Below, piece by piece: positions 9,927 through 20,713 of a DNA stretch of 64,000 nt. The notes under the pieces are model-generated. The model was not told where the DNA came from. It did not search any database and was given only the letters and a program-made list of their open reading frames with translations. Origin of the DNA: Roseobacter fucihabitans (GTDB lineage: Bacteria; Pseudomonadota; Alphaproteobacteria; Rhodobacterales; Rhodobacteraceae). Within the stretch, counting starts at the first letter, position 1. Every line of letters starts with the position of its first letter. Position numbers and translations under genes: made by a program. The stretch lies in the NCBI RefSeq assembly GCF_014337925.2, contig NZ_CP143423.1, forward strand, positions 3,564,501-3,628,500, given 5' to 3'.

Positions 9927-10766
9927 ATGCGCGTATTCCTTGCTCTCCTCATCGCCACCCTCATGATGCCGCTCGCGTCACAGGCGCAGACCCTGGAGCG
10001 CATTAAATCGTCCGGTGAAATCAAATTCGGTTACCGCACGGATGCAGCCCCCTTGTCTTTCGAGAATGACGCAGGACGTCCTCAGGGATATTCGCCGATT
10101 GTCTGTTTTGCACTGGCAGAGCGGCTTGGCGCGCAACTGGGGTTGGAAAACCTCGATGTCGTTTTTGAACGGGTGGATACGGCAAACCGCTTTGACAAGG
10201 TCGCCAGTGGCGAGATTGATTTACTCTGCGGGGCTTCCACGATCACGCTAAGCCGACGCGAAATCGTCGATTTTTCCGTGCCCACCTATGTTGATGGCAC
10301 AACCGTCTTGCTACAACGCGATGGCGTGTCCGGCCTGTCGGAGTTGTCCGGCAAGAAAGTCGGCGTCCGGGGGGATACCACCACAGAGCAGGCTCTTAAT
10401 AACTCGCTGCAAGCAGATGCTATCGACGCAGAGGTCATCACGTTCTCCGACCATGGTGCCGCCATGACCGCCATGGAAAACCGCGAGATCGACGGATATT
10501 TCGCCGATCAGTCGATTCTGATAAACCTGTTCATCAATAATCCAAAGCGCGACCAGTTCAAAATCTTCGAGGGCATCCTGACCGTTGAAAAGCATGGATT
10601 CGCAATGGCGCGCGGTGACACCGACTTCCGCCTGGCCGTGGATACCGCGCTTTCGGACCTTTTTCAGGACGGTTCGATGGCGCTGGCTTTTGAAAAGGCT
10701 TTGCCGGGTGCTGAGGCTGGTGGCGCGCTGGAGGCCTTGTTTTTACTGTCCCCGACGCTGCCCTAG
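9927..10766 (+). CDS. Periplasmic amino-acid-type solute-binding protein
   Basis: A 279-residue protein with a signal peptide (MRVFLALLIATLMMPLASQAQ) followed by the bacterial extracellular solute-binding family 3 fold. Signature stretches are IKFGYRTDAAPLSF, the DLLCGASTITLSRRE hinge region and SGKKVGVRGDTTTEQ. The family binds polar amino acids for ABC transporters. The ATG at 9927 is preceded by AGGA and begins the signal peptide; a longer frame upstream is unlikely to be translated. There is no permease or ATPase gene next to it, so it is an orphan binding protein or serves a transporter or sensor encoded elsewhere. Confidence 0.87.
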   Translation: MRVFLALLIATLMMPLASQAQTLERIKSSGEIKFGYRTDAAPLSFENDAGRPQGYSPIVCFALAERLGAQLGLENLDVVFERVDTANRFDKVASGEIDLLCGASTITLSRREIVDFSVPTYVDGTTVLLQRDGVSGLSELSGKKVGVRGDTTTEQALNNSLQADAIDAEVITFSDHGAAMTAMENREIDGYFADQSILINLFINNPKRDQFKIFEGILTVEKHGFAMARGDTDFRLAVDTALSDLFQDGSMALAFEKALPGAEAGGALEALFLLSPTLP

Positions 10767-11991
<1,225 letters not shown>

Positions 11992-12020
11992 GCGCAAGCC
12001 AGCCTAAAGACCCCCTCAGT

Positions 12021-12050
12021 GGCAGGTTTGCCCTGCCTGACCCGGGCAGG
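12021..12050 (+). promoter_or_regulatory. Alternating hairpins before mreC
   Basis: Three repeats can pair in two exclusive ways: GGCAGG (12021-12026) with CCTGCC (12032-12037), or CCTGCC (12032-12037) with GGCAGG (12045-12050). The last arm runs into the AGGAGAG ribosome-binding site of mreC (12049-12055). The second fold could therefore limit mreC translation, while the first would expose it. The structure is visible in the sequence; its function is inference. Confidence 0.45.
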
Positions 12051-12063
12051 AGAGAAGCGACAT

Positions 12064-12963
12064 ATGGCCAAAGAACAATCCAACGGCAGCGAATATACCG
12101 GCCCCCTGCGCCGGTTGCTGCTGGCGATTGTCGCGCTCTGTCTGATCGGCACTTTTCTGGTCTGGCGTATCGACAGCCCGCGTGTCGAGCGGTTTCGCGC
12201 GCAGGTAACGGATCGTTTTGTGCCGGGGCTCGATTGGGCCATGGCCCCCGTGACCGGCATGGTCAACCTGCTCAAAGATTTCCAGAGTTATCAGCGCCTT
12301 GCCGAACAAAACGGTGAGTTGCGCTCGGAACTACGTCGTATGCAAGCCTGGAAAGAAGCCGCGCTGCAACTGGAGCAGGAAAATGCCCGCTTGCTTGACC
12401 TCAACAAGGTGCGCCTCGACCCCCGCCTGACCTATATCACCGGCGTCGTTCTGGCCGATAGCGGCTCGCCGTTTCGCCAATCCGTCTTGCTCAATGTCGG
12501 CGCGCGCGACGGCATCGTGGATGGGTGGGCGACAATGGATGGGATCGGGGTTGTGGGGCGCATTTCGGGCGTGGGGGAGAACACCGCGCGGGTGATACAG
12601 CTAACCGACGCCTCCAGCCGTATTCCCGCGGTGATCCAACCCTCGGGCCAGCGCGTTATTGTTTCGGGCGATAATTCCGCCGCCCCCGCCATCGAGTTCC
12701 TTGAAGACAAGGATGCCGTCCGCCCCGGCCACCGGGTGATCAGTTCAGGCGACGGCGGTGTCTTTCCTGCGGGTCTGCTGATTGGGCAGGTCGCTGCCGA
12801 TCCCAGCGGCAAATTGCGTGTCCGGCTCGCGGCGGATTATCAGCGTCTGGAATTTCTGCGCGTCCTGCGCCATCACGGCACCGACCGTGTGTCCGACACC
12901 GCTGATATCATCGGCCCGCAACTGCCGCCCCCCCTCATCGCGCGCGAAGAGGTCAGCCAATGA
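12064..12963 (+). CDS. mreC: Rod shape-determining protein MreC
   Basis: A 299-residue inner-membrane protein whose periplasmic domain organises the elongation machinery between MreB and the penicillin-binding protein. It has a short cytoplasmic N-terminus, one TM helix (about residues 15-37), a coiled coil of Q-x-x-L/E heptads (about 75-115) and two beta-barrel subdomains with the family segment VLLNVGARDGIVDGWATMD and a GVVGRI turn. The ATG at 12064 has a strong AGGAGAG site 8 bases upstream. It overlaps mreD by 4 bases. Confidence 0.94.
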   Translation: MAKEQSNGSEYTGPLRRLLLAIVALCLIGTFLVWRIDSPRVERFRAQVTDRFVPGLDWAMAPVTGMVNLLKDFQSYQRLAEQNGELRSELRRMQAWKEAALQLEQENARLLDLNKVRLDPRLTYITGVVLADSGSPFRQSVLLNVGARDGIVDGWATMDGIGVVGRISGVGENTARVIQLTDASSRIPAVIQPSGQRVIVSGDNSAAPAIEFLEDKDAVRPGHRVISSGDGGVFPAGLLIGQVAADPSGKLRVRLAADYQRLEFLRVLRHHGTDRVSDTADIIGPQLPPPLIAREEVSQ

Positions 12964-13499
12964 GCGATATGCCACTCACCCGCATGTGGATGATGCGCGC
13001 CGGTTTTGCGGCGCTGGTCTGCGTGATCCTGTTCTTTCACCTACTCCCGCTTCAGACCACGCCGCAACGCTGGGTCGGTCCGGATTTTTTGCTCGCTTTT
13101 GCGCTTGCCTGGTCGGCCAGACGTCCCGAATATGTACCGACCCTTGCCCTCGCGGGATTATTTTTATTGGCGGATCTGCTGTTGCAGAGGCCCCCAGGTC
13201 TCTGGGCGATGCTGGCTTTGCTGGCCTGTGAACAGATCAAAACCCGCGCAGACGGATCACGCGACACCAATTTTGTCGCAGAATGGCTTGGTGTCTGTGC
13301 CTTGATCATCGCAATCAACCTGGGCTACCGCGTTATTTTGATGATCACTTTTGTGGATTTGCCCTCCTTTGGCTTGACCCTCTCCGAAACAATCATGACA
13401 ATCATTTTCTATCCGCTCGTCGCGCTGTCGACCCAATTCCTGATGGGGGTGCGCAAAGCCACGCCCGGCGATCTGGACACGATAGGAAGCAGGTCATGA
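12960..13499 (+). CDS. mreD: Rod shape-determining protein MreD
   Basis: A 179-residue polytopic membrane protein with about five hydrophobic helices, a usual size for MreD. It has little sequence signature, so the call rests on helix pattern, length and position between mreC (ATGA overlap, translational coupling) and the PBP2 gene. MreD works with MreC in the elongasome in the inner membrane. Confidence 0.88.
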   Translation: MSDMPLTRMWMMRAGFAALVCVILFFHLLPLQTTPQRWVGPDFLLAFALAWSARRPEYVPTLALAGLFLLADLLLQRPPGLWAMLALLACEQIKTRADGSRDTNFVAEWLGVCALIIAINLGYRVILMITFVDLPSFGLTLSETIMTIIFYPLVALSTQFLMGVRKATPGDLDTIGSRS

Positions 13500-13530
13500 C
13501 CCAAGCGCAACTTTCCGCAGAAGGCTGGAC

Positions 13531-15474
13531 ATGAAAAAAACCCGCGCAGAAACGGATTTCAGTCACCGGCGTATTTCGCGACGCGCTGCCCTTCTGGGGG
13601 GCGCGCAGCTTTTATTCATTGGCGGTCTGGCCGCACGGATGCGTTTTTTGCAGGTCGACCAGGCCGATCAATTCCGTCTTCTGGCCGAAGAGAACCGCAT
13701 CAATGTCCGGCTGATCCCCCCGTCGCGCGGCGAAGTCTTTGATCGCAACGGCGTGCGTTTGGCACAAAACGCGCCCTCTTACCGCATCGTCATTGTCCGC
13801 GAAGATGCCGGCGACAGCGACGTCGTGTTGGAGCGCCTGTCAAAGATCGTCGCGCTGGATGCAGAGACACTTGAGCGCACCAAGCAGGAATTGAAACGCT
13901 CTCCTTCGTTTTTGCCCGTGACCATCGCAGAGGACGTCAGCTGGGATGACATCAGCCGCGTATCGGTCAACGCACCGGCCCTGCCAGGGGTAACACCGGA
14001 GGTTGGATTGAGCCGGATCTATCCGCAGGGGTCCGATTTTGCCCATGTTTTAGGATATGTTGGCCCGGTCTCCGATTATGATCTGGAAAAGATCGATGAT
14101 CCCGAACCCGTACTGCGCATCCCGCGCTTTCAAATCGGCAAGGTCGGGGTGGAAACGAAATTGGAGCCGCTTTTGCGGGGCAAGGCCGGGGCCAAACGCG
14201 TCGAGGTCAATGCCGCCGGGCGCGTCATGCGTGAACTCGACCGGGTAGAGGGCACCCCCGGCTCAGATCTGCAACTGACCGTTGATGCCAACCTGCAAGG
14301 CTACGTGCAGGCGCGTTTGGCCGAGGAAAGCGCGAGCGCGGTCGTCATTGATTGTGACAACGGCGATGTGGTCGCCTGTTCTTCGGCACCAACTTATGAT
14401 CCGAACCTTTTTGTGCGTGGTATTTCGGTCAAGGATTACAACATGTTGACGGGCAATAAATATCGCCCGCTTGCCAGCAAGACCGTGCAGGGTCTGTATC
14501 CGCCCGGCTCCACTTTCAAGATGATGACGGCCATGGCGGCCCTTGAGGCCGGTTTAATCGGGCCGGATGAAACCGTTTATTGTCCGGGCCACCTGACGGT
14601 ATCGGGGCGTCGTTTTCACTGCTGGAAACGCGCCGGACATGGTTGGGTTGATCTGCAAACTTCGCTCAAACGCTCTTGTGATGTCTATTATTACGATCTG
14701 GCGGTCAAAATCGGGATCGAAAAAATCTCGGCGATGGCGAAACGTTTTGGTCTTGGGGTCAAACATGATGTTCCCATGTCGGCCGTCGCGCAGGGCCTTG
14801 CCCCGACGATGGATTGGAAGGCCTCGACCTATGGTCAGAACTGGCGCGTCGGGGATACCGTAAACGTCTCCATCGGGCAGGGTTTCATGCTGAGTTCGCC
14901 CATGCAACTTGCCATCATGACCGCGCGTCTGGCCACGGGGCGCGCGGTCGAACCCCGGCTGATCAAATCTGTTGACGGTGTTGAAACGCCTGAACGCGGC
15001 GGTGAAAGCATGGGCATGAACGAAAACAACCTGCGCAAAATGCGCCGTGCCATGAATGCTGTGGTCAACGACCGGCGCGGCACCGCTTATGGATCGCGTA
15101 TCATCGATGATACCATGCGCATGGCCGGCAAGACAGGGACCAGTCAGGTGCGCAACATTACCGCCGCGGAACGGCGCGCTGGCGTTATCCGCAACGAGGA
15201 TCTGCCCTGGGAGAGGCGCGACCATGCATTGTTTGTCAATTTCGCGCCCGTCGAGAAGCCAAAATACGCCGTTGCTGTGGTGGTCGAGCATGGCGGAGGT
15301 GGCTCCAAGGCCGCCGCACCGATTGCGCGCGATATCACACTACAGGCGCTGGCGGGCGGTGCACCTCCCCTGGAGGCCTACCCGGCCAAGGACCGCGAGC
15401 GCATAGAGGCTCAGCAGGAAAAACTGCAAGCCATGCAACCGCAGGCGGCTTTTTCGGGGCGAGATCAAGCATGA
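13531..15474 (+). CDS. mrdA: Penicillin-binding protein 2 (elongasome transpeptidase)
   Basis: A 647-residue class B PBP that cross-links peptidoglycan during side-wall growth. It has a cytoplasmic RRISRRAALLGG start, a TM anchor near residues 16-35, the dimerisation domain with SRGEVFDRNGVRLA and the transpeptidase domain. The active-site motifs are PPGSTFK (SxxK), SCD in KRSCDVYYYD (SxN position) and KTGTSQ (KTG). It lies 31 bases after mreD and overlaps rodA by 4 bases, so it forms the expected PBP2-RodA synthase pair. The first residues read like a twin-arginine motif, but this is common for PBP2 anchors. Confidence 0.96.
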   Translation: MKKTRAETDFSHRRISRRAALLGGAQLLFIGGLAARMRFLQVDQADQFRLLAEENRINVRLIPPSRGEVFDRNGVRLAQNAPSYRIVIVREDAGDSDVVLERLSKIVALDAETLERTKQELKRSPSFLPVTIAEDVSWDDISRVSVNAPALPGVTPEVGLSRIYPQGSDFAHVLGYVGPVSDYDLEKIDDPEPVLRIPRFQIGKVGVETKLEPLLRGKAGAKRVEVNAAGRVMRELDRVEGTPGSDLQLTVDANLQGYVQARLAEESASAVVIDCDNGDVVACSSAPTYDPNLFVRGISVKDYNMLTGNKYRPLASKTVQGLYPPGSTFKMMTAMAALEAGLIGPDETVYCPGHLTVSGRRFHCWKRAGHGWVDLQTSLKRSCDVYYYDLAVKIGIEKISAMAKRFGLGVKHDVPMSAVAQGLAPTMDWKASTYGQNWRVGDTVNVSIGQGFMLSSPMQLAIMTARLATGRAVEPRLIKSVDGVETPERGGESMGMNENNLRKMRRAMNAVVNDRRGTAYGSRIIDDTMRMAGKTGTSQVRNITAAERRAGVIRNEDLPWERRDHALFVNFAPVEKPKYAVAVVVEHGGGGSKAAAPIARDITLQALAGGAPPLEAYPAKDRERIEAQQEKLQAMQPQAAFSGRDQA

Positions 15475-16610
15475 GCTATCTTGAATACGCCGTCAAATCC
15501 GCGCCTTCAGGCCTGCGTAAAATCTTCTACCTCAACTGGCCGGTTGCGCTTTTGCTGGCCTCCGTCGCGGGGGCGGGCTTCTTGATGCTCTACTCCGTGG
15601 CGGGGGGGTCCTTCAGCCCCTGGGCAGAGCCGCAGATGAAACGTTTTGCCATGGGCTTCACGCTGATGATCTGCGTGGCCATGGTGCCGATCTGGTTCTG
15701 GCGGTCGCTCTCGGGACTTGCCTATCTGGGTACGCTCGCCTTGCTGGTCGCGGTGGAACTCTTCGGCACAGTAGGCATGGGCGCGCAACGCTGGATCGAT
15801 CTGGGCTTCATGCGGCTGCAACCCTCCGAATTGATGAAAATCACGCTGGTGATGTTTCTGGCAGCTTATTACGACTGGCTCCCGGCGAAACGCACATCGC
15901 ACCCGTTCTGGGTGATGCTCCCGGTCTTGATCATCCTTGTTCCAACCTTTCTGGTGCTGCGTCAGCCCGATCTCGGGACGTCCATTCTGCTGCTGGCTGC
16001 GGGGGGAGGTCTGATGTTTCTCGCAGGGGTGCATTGGACCTATTTCGCAGCAGTTCTCGCGGGTGCCATTGCGTTGATTACCACGGTTTTTCAATCCCGT
16101 GGCACGCCCTGGCAATTGATCAAGGACTATCAGTTTCGCCGCATCGATACCTTCCTTGATCCCAGCACGGACCCGCTCGGTGCCGGATATCACATTACCC
16201 AGTCAAAGATCGCATTGGGCTCGGGTGGCTGGACCGGGCGCGGCTTCATGCAAGGCACGCAAAGCCGTCTGAACTTTCTGCCCGAAAAACACACCGATTT
16301 CATCTTTACCACCCTGGCCGAAGAATTCGGGTTCCTGGGCGGCGTGTGGCTGCTTGGGCTATATGCGTTGATCATCCTGTTTTGTATCTGGTCGGCGTTG
16401 ATGAACAAGGATCGGTTTTCCTCGCTTCTGACATTGGGTATCGCGCTGAATTTCTTTTTGTTCTTCGCCGTCAATATGTCGATGGTGATGGGCATGGCAC
16501 CGGTTGTGGGCGTCCCCTTGCCGCTGGTGAGCTATGGCGGATCCGCGATGCTTGTGCTCATGCTCGCCTTCGGCCTCATGCAAAGTGCTCATGTCCATCG
16601 ACCAAGGTAA
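15471..16610 (+). CDS. rodA: Peptidoglycan glycosyltransferase RodA
   Basis: A 379-residue SEDS-family membrane protein with about ten helices that polymerises lipid II as partner of PBP2. Family blocks are present: GAQRWIDLGFMRLQPSELMK, RQPDLGTSILL, ALGSGGWTGRGFMQGTQ, LPEKHTDFIFTTLAEEFGF and VGVPLPLVSYGGSAML. The catalytic aspartate of the family is in the HTDFIF segment region. The start codon overlaps the stop of mrdA (ATGA), which suggests fixed stoichiometry. Confidence 0.96.
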   Translation: MSYLEYAVKSAPSGLRKIFYLNWPVALLLASVAGAGFLMLYSVAGGSFSPWAEPQMKRFAMGFTLMICVAMVPIWFWRSLSGLAYLGTLALLVAVELFGTVGMGAQRWIDLGFMRLQPSELMKITLVMFLAAYYDWLPAKRTSHPFWVMLPVLIILVPTFLVLRQPDLGTSILLLAAGGGLMFLAGVHWTYFAAVLAGAIALITTVFQSRGTPWQLIKDYQFRRIDTFLDPSTDPLGAGYHITQSKIALGSGGWTGRGFMQGTQSRLNFLPEKHTDFIFTTLAEEFGFLGGVWLLGLYALIILFCIWSALMNKDRFSSLLTLGIALNFFLFFAVNMSMVMGMAPVVGVPLPLVSYGGSAMLVLMLAFGLMQSAHVHRPR

Positions 16611-16615
16611 ATCCA

Positions 16616-17548
16616 ATGTCCCTCAATGTTCTCTTCGCAGCCCATGCCGACCGGTGGGGCGCCTATCGTGCACCGCTTCAAGACGCTTTCTCGGCACTTG
16701 ATCTGGATGTAAATCTGGCGCTCGACCTGCCCCCGGCAGAGGTTGATTATATCATCTACGCGCCCAATTCCCCGCTACAGGATTTCGCGCCTTATACCCG
16801 CGCCAAGGCGGTGCTGAACCTCTGGGCGGGCGTCGAGGGGGTCACGAAAAACACCACGCTCACGATCCCTCTGGCGCGGATGGTGGACCCAGGCATGACC
16901 AAATCCATGACCGAATGGGTCGCGGGGCACGTCATGCGATACCATCTGGGGATGGATCGACATATCGTTAATCCGGATCACATCTGGGCACCGCATACGC
17001 CGCCTCTGGCCTCTGAGCGGTCGGTCTGCATTCTTGGGATGGGCGAACTCGGCGGCGCCGTGGCACAGGTGCTCGGCATGCTTGATTTCAAGCTCAGCGG
17101 GTGGAGCAGGCGCGCAAAATCGGTTGACGGGGTCGTGATGCACCACGGCGACATGGGCTTGAAAGACGCCCTTTCAAATGCGCAAATCGTCGTCCTGCTG
17201 TTGCCTGATACAGCACAAACCGAGAATATCCTGAACGCTGAGAGCCTTGGTTGGTTGCCCAAAGGGGCCTTTATCATCAACCCGGGCCGAGGGCCGTTGA
17301 TTGAGGACCAAGCCCTTCTTGAGGCTTTGGACAGCGGCCAGGTTGCGCAGGCCACGCTGGATGTGTTTCGCGTGGAACCCCTGCCGCAGGATCATCCGTT
17401 TTGGACCGATCCACGCGTGACCGTGACGCCGCATATTGCCGCCGAAACACGCGAGCACACCGCATCACAGGTCATTGCGCAAAACGTGTGGCGCGGCGAA
17501 GCGGGTGAACCTTTCTTGTATCTGGTAGATCGTGACAGCGGCTATTGA
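16616..17548 (+). CDS. Glyoxylate/hydroxypyruvate reductase A-like dehydrogenase
   Basis: A 310-residue NAD(P)-dependent D-isomer 2-hydroxyacid dehydrogenase, most like GhrA, which reduces glyoxylate and hydroxypyruvate. It has the Rossmann motif GMGELGGAVAQVL (about residues 140-152), the signature NPGRGPLIEDQALLEAL and the catalytic His segment TPHIAAETRE. The ATG at 16616, five bases after the rodA stop, fits the family start (VLFAAHADRW); a longer in-frame extension would overlap rodA. Its position suggests co-transcription with the shape operon, but no functional link is evident. Confidence 0.9.
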   Translation: MSLNVLFAAHADRWGAYRAPLQDAFSALDLDVNLALDLPPAEVDYIIYAPNSPLQDFAPYTRAKAVLNLWAGVEGVTKNTTLTIPLARMVDPGMTKSMTEWVAGHVMRYHLGMDRHIVNPDHIWAPHTPPLASERSVCILGMGELGGAVAQVLGMLDFKLSGWSRRAKSVDGVVMHHGDMGLKDALSNAQIVVLLLPDTAQTENILNAESLGWLPKGAFIINPGRGPLIEDQALLEALDSGQVAQATLDVFRVEPLPQDHPFWTDPRVTVTPHIAAETREHTASQVIAQNVWRGEAGEPFLYLVDRDSGY

Positions 17549-17549
17549 G

Positions 17550-19565
17550 CTACTCAGCGGCCAAGCCGCGCCCCTTTAGCAAAGCCTCCACTCCGGGCAG
17601 GCGCCCGCGAAAAGCCGTGTAAAGCTCGCCCGCATCGCGACTGCCGCCCGTGGATAAGATATGTTCTTCCAAGGCGGCGGCGCGGGCCGGATCAAACGCG
17701 CCCCCTGCTTCCTCAAAGGCCTCAAAAGCGTCTGCATCCATGACCTCTGACCACATGTAGCTGTAATAGCCGCTGGAATAGCCGTCCCCGGCAAAGACAT
17801 GGGCGAACTGCGGCGTGGCGTGACGCATGGTGATGGCAGCGGGCATGCCCAAAGCCTCCAATACTTCGGCCTGACGCGCCATTGGATCCTGAGGTGCGGC
17901 CCCGTCATGAAACGCCAGATCGACCAGCGCGGAGGCGACATATTCCACCGTCTGAAACCCCATATCATAGGTCGCCGCAGCCAGGACCTTATCGAGCATG
18001 TCCTGCGGCATCGGCGCGCCGGTTTCAGCATGGGTTGCAAATTCGGACAACACCTCGGGCACCTCCAGCCAATGCTCATAGAGCTGGCTGGGCAATTCGA
18101 CGAAATCGCGCGCCACGGAGGTGCCCGAAACACTCTCATAGGTCACATTCGACAGCATCTGGTGCAGCGCATGGCCGAATTCATGAAACAGGGTGCGCGC
18201 ATCGTCATATGACAACAGCGCCGGATCACCTTTGGCGAAATTGCACACGTTGATAACCACCGGCGCTTGCACAGAGGGAAATTTCGCCTGTGCGCGCATC
18301 GCAGAGCACCACGCCCCGGACCGTTTGGAACCGCGCGCAAAGTAATCCCCGATGAAAACCGCAACATGTGCGCCGTTGCGCGTCACTTCCCAGGCCCGAC
18401 AATCAGGGTGATAGAGCGGCACATCAAGCGGTTTGAAGGCCAAGCCGAAAAGGCGCGTGGCGCAGGCAAAAGACGCCTCGATCATCCGGTCCAGTTGGAA
18501 ATAGGGTTTGAGCGCGGCCTCATCCAGATCATGCTCGGCAACGCGTCGTTTTTCCGAATAATACCGCCAATCCCAGGGCGCAAGCGGACCGTTCACACCA
18601 TCCGTCTGCATCATGTCGGTAAGGATTTTCGCATCCGCATCGGCTTGCGCGCGCGCCGGTTCCCAGACCGCCAGCAACAGATCCCGCACGGCCTGCGGCG
18701 TCTTTGCCATCTCGGTTTCCAGCTTGTAATCCGCAAAGCTGGCATACCCCAAAAGATTTGCGCGCTCTTGCCGTAGGGCAAGCGTTTCGGCGGCAATTGA
18801 ACGGTTGTCCGTCTTGCCGCCATTCGCCCCGCGCGCAACCCAGGCTTTGAAGGCTTTTTCACGCAAATCCCGGCGCGGTGAAAATTGCAGGAAGGGCACG
18901 ATCAAAGACCGCGACAAGGTAATAACGGGACCGCCTGCGTTTTTTTCCTCACCGGCGTTACGGGCGGAATTGATCACAAATTCGGGCAACCCTTCGAGAT
19001 CACCCTCCTCCAAGGCCATGAACCAATCGCGCTCATCTGCCAGCAGGTTTTGCGTGAAATCGGTCCCCAGGACCGCCAGACGCGCCTTGATCTCCTTCAT
19101 CCGCGTCTCTTCATCACCGCTCAACGCGGCACCTGCACGCACGAAACTGCGGTGTGTGAGCATCAAAACCCGTTGCTGTTCGGGTGTCAGATCAAGGGCG
19201 TCCTTATTCTCCCAGACCTGCGAGATGCGCGCAAACAACGCCTTATTGCCCGAAATTTCGGAAAAATGCGCGGCCATTTGGGGTGAGAACTGCCGCTGCA
19301 AAGCCTCGCGCGCCGGGTTGCTATCCGCGCCTGCCACCGTAAAAAACACGCTGAGGACTTTGTCGAGGCTCTTGCCCGCCGCTTCCAGAGCTTCGAGCGT
19401 ATTGGCAAAGCTGGCGGGCTGTTTTGCGGTTGCAATCGCGTCGATCTCATCGCGGTGTTGTCTGAGCGCGGTATCCAGGGCAGAGGCGAAATCCTCATCC
19501 GCAATATGGTCAAACGGCGCGATCCCGAATGGGGTATTCCAGTCTTGCAACAAGGGGTTGGTCAT
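17550..19565 (-). CDS. M3-family metallopeptidase (peptidyl-dipeptidase Dcp/oligopeptidase A type)
   Basis: A 671-residue cytoplasmic zinc peptidase that trims short peptides. The zinc motif FHEFGHALHQML is present, with the downstream ESVSGTSVARDFVELPSQLYEHW segment that carries the third ligand and substrate-binding residues. Length and domain order fit the M3A subfamily (Dcp/OpdA/thimet). There is no signal peptide. The stop lies one base beyond the end of the convergent hydroxyacid dehydrogenase gene. Confidence 0.94.
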   Translation of the reverse strand: MTNPLLQDWNTPFGIAPFDHIADEDFASALDTALRQHRDEIDAIATAKQPASFANTLEALEAAGKSLDKVLSVFFTVAGADSNPAREALQRQFSPQMAAHFSEISGNKALFARISQVWENKDALDLTPEQQRVLMLTHRSFVRAGAALSGDEETRMKEIKARLAVLGTDFTQNLLADERDWFMALEEGDLEGLPEFVINSARNAGEEKNAGGPVITLSRSLIVPFLQFSPRRDLREKAFKAWVARGANGGKTDNRSIAAETLALRQERANLLGYASFADYKLETEMAKTPQAVRDLLLAVWEPARAQADADAKILTDMMQTDGVNGPLAPWDWRYYSEKRRVAEHDLDEAALKPYFQLDRMIEASFACATRLFGLAFKPLDVPLYHPDCRAWEVTRNGAHVAVFIGDYFARGSKRSGAWCSAMRAQAKFPSVQAPVVINVCNFAKGDPALLSYDDARTLFHEFGHALHQMLSNVTYESVSGTSVARDFVELPSQLYEHWLEVPEVLSEFATHAETGAPMPQDMLDKVLAAATYDMGFQTVEYVASALVDLAFHDGAAPQDPMARQAEVLEALGMPAAITMRHATPQFAHVFAGDGYSSGYYSYMWSEVMDADAFEAFEEAGGAFDPARAAALEEHILSTGGSRDAGELYTAFRGRLPGVEALLKGRGLAAE

Positions 19566-19651
19566 GGCGGATCTCCTTTGGATAACAAGCTAGGGCCGCG
19601 CCCTGTAATGCACAACCGCCGGTCGCATGGCACCTGCGTTTTCTGCGAAAT

Positions 19652-20713
19652 TCAACCCGTGCTTGCCTGCATGCTGGCGCAGGTTGGGCAATCCGCCCGT
19701 GGGGCAATCGCGATTGCGCGGCTTTCCCCATAAAGCGCATCATAGATTACCAATTGGCCGCGCAAGACCGTCCCGGCCCCGGTGATGATCTTGATGGCCT
19801 CTGCCGCCATCATGGCCCCGATGACCCCCGGCAAAGGGCTCAAAACCCCCGCTTCGGCACAAGAAGGCGCCAGTTCGGGCGCGGGGGCTTGCGGGAAAAT
19901 GCAACGGTAGCAGGGCGCGCCCGCACCGGGGTCAAACACGCTCAATTGCCCCTCCCACTGGCTCAACGCGCCTGAAATCAGGGGGATTTTCTGCGCCACA
20001 GCCGTTTCGTTGATCAGATAGCGGGTTTCAAAATTATCGGTACCATCCAGCACCAGATCATAGTCGGCAAAAAGATCCGTTGCGATCTGAGCATTCAACC
20101 GTCGGTGATAGGGCCGCACCACGACGTTGGGATTTTGCGCCAGCATCTCGGATTGCGCAGAAAACACCTTGGGCATTCCGATGGATTGATCCTTGTGGAT
20201 CACTTGCCGCGCAAGGTTCGCATTCTCGACCACATCATCGTCAATCACCCCGATTGTCCCAACACCAGCGGCGGCAAGATATTGCAAGGCAGGCGCGCCC
20301 AACCCCCCGGCGCCGATGACCAGGACCTTGGCCTCCTTGAGTTTTTTCTGTCCCGTGCCGCCGATTTCGCGCAAGACGATGTGGCGGGCATAACGGTTGA
20401 GTTCGCTGTCGCTGAACCCCGGTTTTGGTGTGTCGGGGGCGTTCTGCGCATCCTTGCGCACCGCACGGTTACGCAGTGCTGAGAGGCCACGACGATATAT
20501 GAGGAAGAGCGCCACAAAGCCCCCCAGCAGCAACCAGGGTTCCGCGCTTTCCCCAGTGGCCAGGCGCAAAGGCGTCCCCGCGGGTAGGGTCAGTTGAATA
20601 ATCAGGACCCCCGTATAGAGCACCGCGATCATCATAGCCCGTGTCGCGCGCGGGGCCCCCATGACGGCCCCCAGCGCCCACATCGCGCCTGCAACAATCA
20701 AAACCAGCAGCAT
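19652..20713 (-). CDS. moeB: Membrane-anchored ThiF/MoeB-family adenylyltransferase
   Basis: The C-terminal 250 residues are an E1-like adenylyltransferase, with RYARHIVLREIGGTGQKKL, the nucleotide motif VIGAGGLGAPALQYLAAAGVG, DGTDNFETRYLINE and CYRC for zinc. A second zinc CxxC (DCPTCAS) is near the C-terminus. MoeB activates the C-terminal glycine of MoaD in molybdopterin synthesis; ThiF does the same for ThiS. The first 90 residues add two or three hydrophobic helices (VLIVAGAMWALGAVMG and following), so the enzyme is probably tethered to the inner membrane. The start overlaps the dut stop by one base. Confidence 0.88.
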   Translation of the reverse strand: MLLVLIVAGAMWALGAVMGAPRATRAMMIAVLYTGVLIIQLTLPAGTPLRLATGESAEPWLLLGGFVALFLIYRRGLSALRNRAVRKDAQNAPDTPKPGFSDSELNRYARHIVLREIGGTGQKKLKEAKVLVIGAGGLGAPALQYLAAAGVGTIGVIDDDVVENANLARQVIHKDQSIGMPKVFSAQSEMLAQNPNVVVRPYHRRLNAQIATDLFADYDLVLDGTDNFETRYLINETAVAQKIPLISGALSQWEGQLSVFDPGAGAPCYRCIFPQAPAPELAPSCAEAGVLSPLPGVIGAMMAAEAIKIITGAGTVLRGQLVIYDALYGESRAIAIAPRADCPTCASMQASTG

